Assembly: GCF_000014745.1 (NCBI RefSeq)
Contig: NC_008347.1
Coordinates: 2,992,001 to 3,056,000 of the forward strand
Length of the DNA: 64,000 nt
Source of the DNA: Maricaulis maris MCS10
GTDB taxonomy: Bacteria > Pseudomonadota > Alphaproteobacteria > Caulobacterales > Maricaulaceae
Direction of reading: 5' to 3'
The notes below the pieces were generated by a model. The model was not told the origin of the DNA. It saw only the letters and a program-made list of their open reading frames with translations, and did no database searches. Shown here in pieces: positions 1 to 8,631 of this stretch (position 1 is the first letter of the stretch; every line of letters starts with the position of its first letter). The position numbers and the translations under genes are program-made.

Positions 1-543
1 TCGCCTGAGCGGGCAGACGCGGCTGACCGCCTGGTCGCGGAGGCCAATCGATATCTCGAAGAGGCGGATCGCGAAGGATACCACTTCCCGATGCCTGCGA
101 GTGAAATGAACTGGGGGTCGAACGCCAACCTCCTCAATCGGGGACTGGTCCTTGCCAGCGCCCACGACCTCACCGGGGACGAACGATACCGCAATGGCGC
201 AGTCCATGCCCTGGACTATGTATTGGGCCGCAACGCCCTGGATCAGAGTTATGTGTCCGGCCACGGAGTCCGCAGCATGCAGACACCGCATCACCGCTTT
301 TGGGCACGTGGTGCCGATCCGGAATTCCCGCCAGCCCCGGCCGGGGCCCTGTCGGGCGGCGCCAATCATCTGAACATGGCAGATCCGGTTGCGATGGAAA
401 TGCGCGGAACCTGCGCGCCCCAACGCTGCTGGGCCGATCATGTCGATGCATTCGCTCTCAACGAGGTCGCCATCAACTGGAATGCGCCCCTGTTTGCGCT
501 GGCGGCTCAACTGGAGAGCACCACCGCGCAAGCCTCTGAATGA
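1..543 (+). CDS. GH9 endoglucanase, C-terminal part (5' end outside window)
   Basis: The reading frame is open from base 1, so this is the last 180 residues of a larger enzyme. The segment matches the end of the glycoside hydrolase family 9 (alpha/alpha)6 barrel: a DYVLGRNALDQSYVSGHG stretch, then PHHR, a GGAN motif, and NEVAINWNAPL near the C-terminus, whose Glu is the usual GH9 general acid. GH9 enzymes cut beta-1,4-glucans such as cellulose. No carbohydrate-binding module follows the catalytic part. It lies 90 bp before an exported GH3 gene on the same strand, so both probably serve beta-glucan breakdown. The family call is firm; substrate is inferred from the family. Confidence 0.85.
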   Translation, partial: SPERADAADRLVAEANRYLEEADREGYHFPMPASEMNWGSNANLLNRGLVLASAHDLTGDERYRNGAVHALDYVLGRNALDQSYVSGHGVRSMQTPHHRFWARGADPEFPPAPAGALSGGANHLNMADPVAMEMRGTCAPQRCWADHVDAFALNEVAINWNAPLFALAAQLESTTAQASE

Positions 544-583
544 GACTGGCGATTAATCACTGAAACGTTTTGCGCGCCGAGAA

Positions 584-599
584 TTGACAACGTAGTCAA
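584..599. promoter_or_regulatory. Predicted LacI-type operator upstream of GH3 gene
   Basis: The site reads TTGACAACGTAGTCAA, an almost perfect dyad (TTGAC, six bases, GTCAA), ending 33 bp before the GH3 start. Similar dyads occur near 8030, 10333 and 18373, all upstream of sugar genes. A LacI-family regulator is encoded at 20.1-21.1 kb and is the obvious candidate, but no direct link is visible in the sequence. Confidence 0.6.
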
Positions 600-632
600 T
601 AATTGGTCATCTTTCGGTCGAGGGAGACCAGA

Positions 633-3203
633 ATGACAACGAAGACGCAGAAGCTCGCATCCGTTTCTATGATCGCGACCTTGATCAGCATCGGGCTGGC
701 AGGTTGTAGCGACGGCACCGATACCGCCGCTACCGAACGCCCCGCTGCGTCGTCATCTCCCGCGGTCTATACTCCGCCCGCCGATGCTATGGCGGATCCG
801 GACGCTTGGCCCCAAATCGCCCCCTTGCCGCTCGACCCCGAAGTCGAAGCCCGTATCGATAGCATCATGGCGATGATGACCGTCGAGCAGAAAGTCGGCC
901 AGACGATCCAGGCCGATAGCGGCTCCGTGACACCTGAGGATGTTCGCAATTATCGACTGGGGTCGGTGCTGAGCGGTGGGAACTCCGCACCTGGACCGCG
1001 CGCCTATGCCGACGCCCAAACCTGGCTCGATGCGGCCGACGCATACTTCAACGCCTCGATCGACCCTGACGGCGTCGAGATCGCGATTCCCATCATATGG
1101 GGAATTGATGCGGTCCATGGTCACGCCAATTTGCGCGGCGCCGTGGTCTTTCCGCACAATATCGGCCTCGGCGCGATGAATAATCCCGATCTGATCGAAG
1201 ACATCTACCGTGTGACCGCACGCGAGTTGTCCGTATCAGGCCATGACTGGACGTTCGCGCCCACGCTCGCCGTGCCCCGGGACGACCGATGGGGTCGCAC
1301 CTATGAGGGGTTTTCGGAAGATCCGGCCATCGTCGCCGCCTATGGTGAGCGCATAGTCTGGGGCTTGCAGGGACGGCCGGGCACAGATGAGTTCATGGGC
1401 GAGGGCCGCGTCATCTCCAGTGCCAAGCATTTCCTGGCCGATGGCGGTACTCTGGATGGTCGCGATCAAGGCGACGCCCAGATCAGTGAGGCCGAGCTGC
1501 GCGATATTCACGCAGCCGGTTACTACACCGCGATTCCGGCTGGTGTGCTGACTGTCATGGCTTCATTCTCAAGCTGGAATGACGCCCGCATGCACGGCAA
1601 TGAAAGCCTGCTGGAAGACGTTCTGCGTGACCGGATGGGCTTTACTGGATTTGTGGTCGGCGACTGGAACGGCCACGGTCTGATCCCGGGCTGTGTGTCG
1701 ACTGATTGTCCCGAAAGTTTCAATGCGGGCGTCGACATGTTCATGGCGCCCGACAGCTGGCGCGAGCTCTATCACAATACGCTGGCCCAGGTTCGGTCTG
1801 GCGAGATCTCCATGGAACGCCTCGACCAGGCTGTTCGCCGTATCCTGCGAGTCAAGATCGAAGCCGGCCTGTTTGAACAGGTCGCGCCCAGTGAACGCCC
1901 GCTGGCCAACAGCGACACAGTCCTGGCCGCGCCGGAACATCGCGCCATCGCCCGGCAGGCGGTTCGCGAGTCGCTCGTCCTCCTGAAAAACGTTGATCAG
2001 ACACTGCCGCTCGATCCATCACTGACAATTCTCGTCGTTGGTGCCGGTGCCGATCATATCGGCAAGGCCGCCGGGGGATGGACCCTGTCCTGGCAGGGCG
2101 GCGAATTCCCGAATGAGGAATTTCCGGCCGGAGATAGCATTCTCGCGGGCATCCAGGCTGCTGTCGACACCGCTGGCGGGCAGGTCATCTACGACCCGGA
2201 CGGGCAATCCGACATCGATGCCGACGTCGTGATCGCCGTCTATGGCGAAAACCCCTACGCCGAATTCCAGGGCGACCGGGACCATCTGGATTTTGTCTCG
2301 CCGGATTATGACACCAGCCTGCTCGAGCAATATCAGGCCAGGGACATCCCGGTTGTCAGCGTCTTCCTGTCAGGTCGCCCCCTGTGGACCAATCCGGAAA
2401 TCAATGACTCCGATGCTTTCATCGCCGCCTGGCTGCCAGGCACGGAAGGCGGCGGCGTCGCCGATCTGATTTTCCGGACCGACGATGACTACGACTTCAC
2501 CGGACGACTTTCCTTTTCCTGGCCGAGCCTCGCCAGCGGCGAGCCGCTCAATGTCGGTGACGCGGATTACGACCCACTCTTCACCTATGGCTACGGGCTG
2601 AGCTATGCGGACGCTGACCCGGGGACGCCACTGTCCGAGGAGTCGGGCCTGTCCACGGACGACCTTGCCGAAGGCGGCAGTTACTATGCCCGGGGTCAGG
2701 TAACAGACCCTTGGGCCCTGCAGATCGCAAATGGGCAAGACTGGGAGGCCATCGAGGACCGCATGGCATCGTCTGACCGCGTCACACTTGGCGCCATGGA
2801 CCGGGTCGCCCAGGAAGACAGCCTGCGAATCATTTGGTCCAGCGCCGGCAATCTCGTCAGTATTCGCGGCACCGATGCCATTGATCTCTCTCGGGAAACA
2901 AACGGCTCCATGGAGCTGACCTTCCGCGCTCGCGGCGTCAACAGCCAACCCGCCCAGGTCGAGATCGGGATGGCCTGCGACACCGGGCCGGACTGCGTTC
3001 ACTATGTGCCAGTGGATATCCGCCAGGGTCCGTGGTCGGAATACCGGATCAGCCTGAGCTGTTTTGCCGATGCTGGGGTCGACATGAGCCGCCTCGACAC
3101 GCCTTTCCTCATCCGGGCACGCGACGAGACTGGCGAAATCGGGATTGGTGATGTCACACTGGGGTCCGACATCGACGCCACGCGCACGTGCGGCAACGAA
3201 TAG
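633..3203 (+). CDS. Exported GH3 beta-glucosidase/exo-glucanase (lipoprotein)
   Basis: This is an 856-residue GH3 enzyme. The ATG at 633 is preferred because it follows a GAGGGAGA ribosome site and opens a signal peptide ending in a lipobox (GLAGC); an earlier in-frame start at 603 has neither. Residues about 60-400 form the GH3 N-terminal barrel, with the nucleophile Asp in FVVGDWNGH and a KHF motif. Residues about 430-680 form the GH3 C-terminal domain. The last 170 residues are a beta-rich extension seen in ExoP/1,3-1,4-glucosidase-type GH3 enzymes. It likely releases glucose from beta-glucan oligomers in the periplasm. It is convergent with gntP. Confidence 0.92.
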   Translation: MTTKTQKLASVSMIATLISIGLAGCSDGTDTAATERPAASSSPAVYTPPADAMADPDAWPQIAPLPLDPEVEARIDSIMAMMTVEQKVGQTIQADSGSVTPEDVRNYRLGSVLSGGNSAPGPRAYADAQTWLDAADAYFNASIDPDGVEIAIPIIWGIDAVHGHANLRGAVVFPHNIGLGAMNNPDLIEDIYRVTARELSVSGHDWTFAPTLAVPRDDRWGRTYEGFSEDPAIVAAYGERIVWGLQGRPGTDEFMGEGRVISSAKHFLADGGTLDGRDQGDAQISEAELRDIHAAGYYTAIPAGVLTVMASFSSWNDARMHGNESLLEDVLRDRMGFTGFVVGDWNGHGLIPGCVSTDCPESFNAGVDMFMAPDSWRELYHNTLAQVRSGEISMERLDQAVRRILRVKIEAGLFEQVAPSERPLANSDTVLAAPEHRAIARQAVRESLVLLKNVDQTLPLDPSLTILVVGAGADHIGKAAGGWTLSWQGGEFPNEEFPAGDSILAGIQAAVDTAGGQVIYDPDGQSDIDADVVIAVYGENPYAEFQGDRDHLDFVSPDYDTSLLEQYQARDIPVVSVFLSGRPLWTNPEINDSDAFIAAWLPGTEGGGVADLIFRTDDDYDFTGRLSFSWPSLASGEPLNVGDADYDPLFTYGYGLSYADADPGTPLSEESGLSTDDLAEGGSYYARGQVTDPWALQIANGQDWEAIEDRMASSDRVTLGAMDRVAQEDSLRIIWSSAGNLVSIRGTDAIDLSRETNGSMELTFRARGVNSQPAQVEIGMACDTGPDCVHYVPVDIRQGPWSEYRISLSCFADAGVDMSRLDTPFLIRARDETGEIGIGDVTLGSDIDATRTCGNE

Positions 3204-3247
3204 TCAGCTCCGCAGCCCACCCGGCAATGTGCTAGAGTTTGGGGCGG

Positions 3248-4606
3248 TTAGCCGGTGGCCAGGACGGCCACCGCACTAACCACCAGCCCTGTCAGGCTCA
3301 ACACCAGGGTCGAGAGAGTCCAGCTGCGCAAGGTTTCTGCTTCGCTGAGGTGGAATATCCGGCTGACCAGCCAGAAGCCGCTGTCATTGACGTGGGACAG
3401 GGCGCTGGCTCCTGCCGCAATTGCGACCACCACAAAGGCCCGGTCAAGTGGCGACATCTCGAGACCCGCCATCAGGGGGGCGGTCATGCCGGCGGCGGTG
3501 ATCATGGCGACCGTGGCGCTGCCTTGGGCAACCCTTACAAGCAACGCCAGACAATAGCCCGCCAACAAGGGCGTCAGCCCCAGGGCCAAGGCCAGATGCG
3601 CCAATTGCGCCCCCGCCCCGGTATCGACGAGGACCTGTTTGAAGGCGCCCCCCGCGCCGGTGACGAGGATGACAGCGCCGGCAGGTTCCAGTGCCCGGGC
3701 AATGGCAAGATTGATCCGCTCACGCGCCTTGGTGTCGGACCGCACGGCGAAGAATGCCGTCAGCGCACAGGCCAGCAGAAGCGCGCCAAACGGGTGACCG
3801 ACCAGATTTATCAGATCAACCCACCAGCCGTTGGCATCACCCAACCCTGTGATCGCGCGCAGCAGAATCAGGATCAGCGGTAACAGGATCAGCGCCAGAA
3901 CCTGACCCGCCGGCATGACCGCCTCGCGGGTTTCCTCAACGTTCCCCGCCAAGCCCATCCCGGCGGGTAACTGGCCCACCCGTTCAAGGGCATTGGTGAG
4001 GAATGGACCCGCCAACAGCAAAGCCGGAATCCCGGTTATCAATCCGGCCAGAATGACCCATGCCAGATCGGCGCCGATGATCTCCGCCACTGCCACGGGA
4101 CCCGGTGTGGGTGGGATGAATGCGTGCGCGATCGCCAAGCCAGCCAGAAGCGGCAGACCATAAGCCATGACAGGTTTACCGGCGCGTTGCGCCAACGCGA
4201 CGGCCATTGGTGCCAGAATGATCAGTGCGACATCGAAAAACACCGGAATTGCGACGATCAGGCCGACCACACCCAGGGCGGTCTGACTGCCCCGGACACC
4301 ACTGCGCCCTATGACCGCTGCGGCCAGATTGGGAAGGCCGCCACCCGCATCAAGAAGCGCGCCGAACAGGGCTCCCAGACCGACGATAACCGCAATGAAT
4401 CCGAGTGTGCCGCCCATGCCGGTGGTTATGGTGGAATAGGCCTCCTCGGTCGGCATGCCCGCAGCCAGGGCCGCCGCGAGGGCGACGGCTATCAGCGCAG
4501 CGAATGCCGGCACCCGCCAGCGAAGGACGAGAAGGAGCAAGAGTGGAATGGCAAGGCCTGTCGCGATCAGCGGGCGCAGGCTCTGCGCCAGCTCGATCAG
4601 CTCCAT
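3248..4606 (-). CDS. gntP: GntP-family gluconate permease
   Basis: A 452-residue, strongly hydrophobic protein with 12 or more predicted membrane helices and the GntP-family pattern, including HAFIPPTPGP and HVNDSGFW. GntP proteins import gluconate with protons. It is the last gene of a minus-strand operon after GH3 and SMP-30/gluconolactonase genes, overlapping the latter by 10 bp. That order, plus a gluconokinase at 8.1-8.6 kb, supports gluconate or a related aldonate as substrate. Related members take idonate, fructuronate or glycerate, so the substrate is inferred mainly from neighbours. Confidence 0.9.
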   Translation of the reverse strand: MELIELAQSLRPLIATGLAIPLLLLLVLRWRVPAFAALIAVALAAALAAGMPTEEAYSTITTGMGGTLGFIAVIVGLGALFGALLDAGGGLPNLAAAVIGRSGVRGSQTALGVVGLIVAIPVFFDVALIILAPMAVALAQRAGKPVMAYGLPLLAGLAIAHAFIPPTPGPVAVAEIIGADLAWVILAGLITGIPALLLAGPFLTNALERVGQLPAGMGLAGNVEETREAVMPAGQVLALILLPLILILLRAITGLGDANGWWVDLINLVGHPFGALLLACALTAFFAVRSDTKARERINLAIARALEPAGAVILVTGAGGAFKQVLVDTGAGAQLAHLALALGLTPLLAGYCLALLVRVAQGSATVAMITAAGMTAPLMAGLEMSPLDRAFVVVAIAAGASALSHVNDSGFWLVSRIFHLSEAETLRSWTLSTLVLSLTGLVVSAVAVLATG

Positions 4607-5616
4607 TGCAAGCCTCGCACCGCTAGACGTATCCGCAAAAGGCGGTCCTGGGCCGTGATGTAGAGGTCATGACCATCTCCGCCGAATGCACAATTGGCCG
4701 TTGCGCTACCGGTCCGGATGCGGGCCAGCGCCCGCCCATCAGGTGCGAGGAGAAAGACACCGCCCGGCCCCGTCATCAACACATGCCCGCTCAGTGTGAC
4801 AGCCATACCGTCGGGAAGTCCCGGATCACCAGCCGCCAGATAGGCCGTTCCGTCGAAGATGACGTCGCCACTCCCTGACACGCGCCCATCTTGCAGCGCG
4901 AAGCGGCGCAGGATTGGTGCATCGGGGTCAGACTGCGCAACATAAAGCCACGTCTCGTCCGGAGACAGGGCGACGCCGTTCGGGAAACTCATGGCGTCGG
5001 TCAGACGATAACATTGGCCATCCGGCTCAAGGCAATAGACGCCATTCCACGCCAACTCCTTGAGCGGTGAGGCGTCCAGCCCCTCCAGCCCGTAGGGCGG
5101 GTCGGTGAAATAGATCCGCCCATCGCGTGCGACAACGAGGTCATTCGGGCTGTTGAAACGCTGCGCTTCGAACCGGTCGATCAGGGTCACCCGCGACAGG
5201 TCGTCGAGATTCAGACGCTCGATTGACCGCGTTCCGTGATTACAGACATAGAGCTGATCATCCGCGCCGTACCACAGGCCATTGGCACCGGGCTCGCGCA
5301 AACCTGCAATGTTTTCAGGGGCAGCGCCTGACGGGTCCAGGAAGACCTCGAGGCCGGCCTCTGGAGACCATCGGAAGGCCTGGTTCTCCGGGACATCGGT
5401 GAAGTACAGACAATCCCGCGTCCGGTCCCAGGTCGGCCCCTCGGCCCAGGTGAACCCTTCGGCCAGGGTCTCCAGCTGCGCGCCTTGGCCAATCAGCGTT
5501 TCAGCAGCTGGATCCAGGATTTCCACCGCAGCTGGCTGTGTGGGGTTGGTTCGGGCACAGGCTGCCAGGCCGAGGCTGGCGCCTGAGGTGACAAGGAAGT
5601 CGCGGCGGCTCCACAT
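4597..5616 (-). CDS. Tat-exported SMP-30/gluconolactonase-like lactonase
   Basis: A 339-residue SMP-30/Gluconolactonase/LRE-like beta-propeller. The N-terminus SRRDFLV plus a hydrophobic stretch is a twin-arginine signal, so it should act in the periplasm. Typical family motifs are visible: WAEGPTWD near the start, NSPNDLVV, YFTDPPYGL and FPNGVALSPD, which supply the metal-binding and catalytic residues. Such enzymes hydrolyse aldonolactones to aldonates. The ATG at 5616 shares bases with the stop of the GH3 gene (TGATG), implying translational coupling. With the permease and gluconokinase it suggests extracytoplasmic formation and uptake of gluconate. The precise lactone is not shown. Confidence 0.87.
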   Translation of the reverse strand: MWSRRDFLVTSGASLGLAACARTNPTQPAAVEILDPAAETLIGQGAQLETLAEGFTWAEGPTWDRTRDCLYFTDVPENQAFRWSPEAGLEVFLDPSGAAPENIAGLREPGANGLWYGADDQLYVCNHGTRSIERLNLDDLSRVTLIDRFEAQRFNSPNDLVVARDGRIYFTDPPYGLEGLDASPLKELAWNGVYCLEPDGQCYRLTDAMSFPNGVALSPDETWLYVAQSDPDAPILRRFALQDGRVSGSGDVIFDGTAYLAAGDPGLPDGMAVTLSGHVLMTGPGGVFLLAPDGRALARIRTGSATANCAFGGDGHDLYITAQDRLLRIRLAVRGLQWS

Positions 5617-7895
5617 CACTCCACCTCGGTCCGGGTCTCGATCGCCGATGCCGGCACGTCACTTGTCCCGCTCGCATCAACATGCACGCTGGCGCTTGCA
5701 CGAAGATCAGCCGAGCTGGCACCGACATGGAACTGCAGCTCTCCGGCCTCGATGCGCCAGGCACCCGGACGTTCAAAGACGGCACTTTGGGCCGCTGTCA
5801 GATGGAAATGCACAGTTAGCCGCTCACCAGGCGAGAGCGAAATACGCCGGTATCCGCGAAGTTCCAGTTGCGGACGGGCCACAAAGGAAACCGGGTCACG
5901 CATGTAAAGCTGTACGACCTCGTCGGCCTCATACTCTCCGGTATTCGTGACATCAACGCTGAGATGATATCCGGACTCGTCACTTGTCGCGGAGAGCTCT
6001 CCATAGCTGAACGCGCTATAGCTCAGACCGTGGCCAAAAGGGAATTGCGGCGTGATGGGCTGGTCGTGATAACGGTTGGAATCCCGACCGAGGTCCGGGT
6101 CAGCTGGCCGTCCGCTGGGAAATTCTGAATATGTGTAGGGAACCGCGCCGGTCGCCCGCGGAAAGCTCACCGGCAGACGCCCTGACGGCGAAACATCCCC
6201 GTACACAATATCGGCCAGGGCCGGACCGGCCTCGACGCCCAGCATCCACGTATTCAAGATGGCGTCGGCGCGTTCGGCCAGGTTCGGAATGGCCAGTGGC
6301 CTGCCCGTCACAAGGACGACGATTACCGGCTTGCCGGTATTGAAAATCGCGTCGGCCAATGCCCGCTGACTGGCAGGCATGAAGAGGTCGGAGCGGCTGC
6401 GGGCTTCACCAGACAGGTCATAGTCTTCGCCTACCACCAGGACGACGCGGTCAGCACTCTCGGCGAGCGCGACAGCCTCTGCGATCCCGGTCAGATCATC
6501 ATTGCCCGGATGGGCGCCCGCCGCGTGGAGGATTTCAACGCCCTCAGGCGCGCGGGTCTGCAACCCGTCCAGCAAGGTGACGACATCGTCGGGTCGACCC
6601 TGAGCCCGCCAGGAGCCCAGCTGGGTCCAGGCGTCAGTCGCCAAAGCACCGATAACCGCGACCCGCCCCGCACCCGCAGTCAGGGGAAGCGCATTATCGT
6701 CGTTCTTTAGGAGTACCATTGAACGCCCAGCCACATCCCGAGCCAGTGCCCGATGGTCCGGGGACAGCAATTCCGCCGTCTCCCGGGCCGTCTGGTGATA
6801 GGCCATGGGATTGTCGAACAGGCCCAGTCGCTCCTTGGCAGTAAGAACACGACCAACGGCAAGGTCGAGATCGGCCAGCAGCGCAGGTTCGGCCTCTATC
6901 GCCTGCCTCAGATCATTCACGAACACGGCACTTGTCATATCCATGTCGACCCCGGCCCGAAGCGCCAAGGCTCCCGCATCGGCGCGAGTCTCGGCGACAC
7001 CATGATTGATGAGCTCGGCGATTGCATTCCAATCGCTTACGATCAGGCCATCGAAATCCCAGCGCCCTCGCAACGTGCCATCGATCAGGGTTTCGTTGGC
7101 GGTTGATGGGACGCCCGCAATGTCGTTGAACGCCGTCATCATCGACCCGCTTCCGGCGCGGCTCGCGGCATAAAACGGTGGCAGGTAGATTTCGTACAGG
7201 CTGCGCTCGGACAGATCCGCGGTCCCGTAGTCGCGGCCACCGGTCGGGACGCCATAGGCACCGAAATGCTTGGCGGTCGCGAGGATCGTGTCGGCTTGGG
7301 AAAGGTCACCGCCCTGATAGCCCGCAATTTGGGCTTCCGCCATGCGCGCGCCCAGATAAGGATCAGCACCACCACCTTCGACAATGCGCCCCCAACGTGG
7401 ATCGCGGGCGATGTCGATCATCGGCGCGAATGTCCAGTGCAGGCCTGAAGCGCTTGCTTCCTCGGCGGAAACGCGGGCTGCCGCCTCCCAGTCCGCTTCG
7501 TCCCATGTGGACGCCATGGCGATCGGAACCGGAAAGATCGTGCGATAGCCATGCACGACATCCATCGCAAATAGCAACGGGATTCCAAGCCGGCTTTCCT
7601 CGACGGCGACCCGTTGCAGTGCAGCCAGGGGCTCTGCGCCCGCGACGTGCAGATAAGAGCCGACCTCTCCGCGCCGAACCCGGTCCAACTCATCATCGGT
7701 TAGTCGAGAGTTGAGGTTGCGACTGCGCCCACCGGCGGCCTGGTGCAATTGCCCCAGCTTCTCGTCAAGTGTCATGCTTGCGAGCAGCTCGGTTACGCGT
7801 GGCGAGAAGGCATTATTGTCGGGCAGACGGCTCTCGGCCGGTGCGCATGCCGCCAGAGCCACGGCCATGCACATCACCGTTACAGGTTTCAACAT
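5616..7895 (-). CDS. GH3 beta-glucosidase, BglX-like, exported lipoprotein
   Basis: A 759-residue GH3 enzyme of BglX type: signal peptide with AVALAAC lipobox, N-terminal barrel with KHFGAYG and the nucleophile Asp in LIVSDWNAI, alpha/beta sandwich domain, and C-terminal fibronectin III-like domain (GYRRISLSPGE region). I chose the ATG at 7895, preceded by a purine-rich GAGGGGGA site, over the upstream in-frame start at 7934, which would place charged residues before the signal. It is the first gene of the operon with the lactonase and gntP. It probably cleaves beta-linked gluco-oligosaccharides in the periplasm and differs in length and domain end from the GH3 at 0.6 kb. Confidence 0.93.
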   Translation of the reverse strand: MLKPVTVMCMAVALAACAPAESRLPDNNAFSPRVTELLASMTLDEKLGQLHQAAGGRSRNLNSRLTDDELDRVRRGEVGSYLHVAGAEPLAALQRVAVEESRLGIPLLFAMDVVHGYRTIFPVPIAMASTWDEADWEAAARVSAEEASASGLHWTFAPMIDIARDPRWGRIVEGGGADPYLGARMAEAQIAGYQGGDLSQADTILATAKHFGAYGVPTGGRDYGTADLSERSLYEIYLPPFYAASRAGSGSMMTAFNDIAGVPSTANETLIDGTLRGRWDFDGLIVSDWNAIAELINHGVAETRADAGALALRAGVDMDMTSAVFVNDLRQAIEAEPALLADLDLAVGRVLTAKERLGLFDNPMAYHQTARETAELLSPDHRALARDVAGRSMVLLKNDDNALPLTAGAGRVAVIGALATDAWTQLGSWRAQGRPDDVVTLLDGLQTRAPEGVEILHAAGAHPGNDDLTGIAEAVALAESADRVVLVVGEDYDLSGEARSRSDLFMPASQRALADAIFNTGKPVIVVLVTGRPLAIPNLAERADAILNTWMLGVEAGPALADIVYGDVSPSGRLPVSFPRATGAVPYTYSEFPSGRPADPDLGRDSNRYHDQPITPQFPFGHGLSYSAFSYGELSATSDESGYHLSVDVTNTGEYEADEVVQLYMRDPVSFVARPQLELRGYRRISLSPGERLTVHFHLTAAQSAVFERPGAWRIEAGELQFHVGASSADLRASASVHVDASGTSDVPASAIETRTEVE

Positions 7896-8029
7896 TCTTC
7901 CCCCTCGTCGAGACTTCGCCAGGCATCGGATCACGCTGAAAAGCCTTGCCGGTTGCCAAGCCGCCCCATTGTATCCGGCGATCTGACAGGCGGTTGCCGA
8001 AGCAGAAGGCGGCGACTACACCCCGATCG

Positions 8030-8054
8030 CTGACGTTATTGTCAACGTTGTCAA
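8030..8054. promoter_or_regulatory. Overlapping operator dyads upstream of GH3/lactonase/gntP operon
   Basis: Bases 8030-8045 read CTGACGTTATTGTCAA (TGAC, six bases, GTCA). This overlaps a second half-site AACGTTGTCAA ending at 8054. Both fit the TTGAC-AACGTT-GTCAA family. The position is about 135 bp upstream of the GH3 start and just beyond the end of the gluconokinase gene, so it probably serves the GH3-led operon. Confidence 0.5.
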
Positions 8055-8111
8055 TTCCGCCAAAATTGCGGATGTGTGGCGAATAGTCAAGCGTCGGGCG
8101 GGAAATGCGGG

Positions 8112-8627
8112 CTATCGCGCAGCTGTGTGATTTGGCGCTCCGTCCTGCAACCGCGCGAGCGCTCGCGCCACCAGTTCCTGTACAGGCTGATCAGCTGGCA
8201 GCTGGATCGCCTCTCGCGGTGGCTGCAGGGAATCGAACTGCGATTTCACCAGGCCGGCAGGCATGAAGTGGGAAGGCCTTGCCGCCACCCGTCGCGCGGC
8301 TTCAGCCGGGTCGATATCCAGCCAGAGCCAGATCAGTTTTCGCGGATTGTCCTCGCCCAGCCAGGCTTGGACGGTTGGGCTTAGGGCCGAACATGCCAAC
8401 AGGATGTCCGGCTCCGCCCGTCTGTCGGCTTCCTTGCGGATAGCCCGTATCCATGCTTCCCGATCCGGGTCCGTCAACGGGATTCCATCTGCCATCCTGG
8501 CGATGTTGGCCGGTGAGTGGAACTCGTCGCCTTCCAGCACCGGCCACCCTGCCCGAGCCGCGAGAGCATTTGCGAGTGTGGTCTTGCCACACCCGCACAC
8601 CCCCATGCAGACGATCAGCCTGCCCAT
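8112..8627 (-). CDS. gntK: Gluconokinase
   Basis: A 171-residue P-loop kinase of the GntK/IdnK type. The Walker A motif GVCGCGKTT is at residues 8-16, followed by LEGDEFHSPANIARMADGIPL, which is diagnostic of gluconokinases. It phosphorylates gluconate to 6-phosphogluconate in the cytoplasm, feeding the Entner-Doudoroff or pentose phosphate pathway. It starts 4 bp after the stop of the sodium/sugar symporter, so it is the second gene of that transcript. This links the symporter to the lactonase/GntP operon downstream. Confidence 0.93.
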   Translation of the reverse strand: MGRLIVCMGVCGCGKTTLANALAARAGWPVLEGDEFHSPANIARMADGIPLTDPDREAWIRAIRKEADRRAEPDILLACSALSPTVQAWLGEDNPRKLIWLWLDIDPAEAARRVAARPSHFMPAGLVKSQFDSLQPPREAIQLPADQPVQELVARALARLQDGAPNHTAAR

Positions 8628-8631
8628 TCCG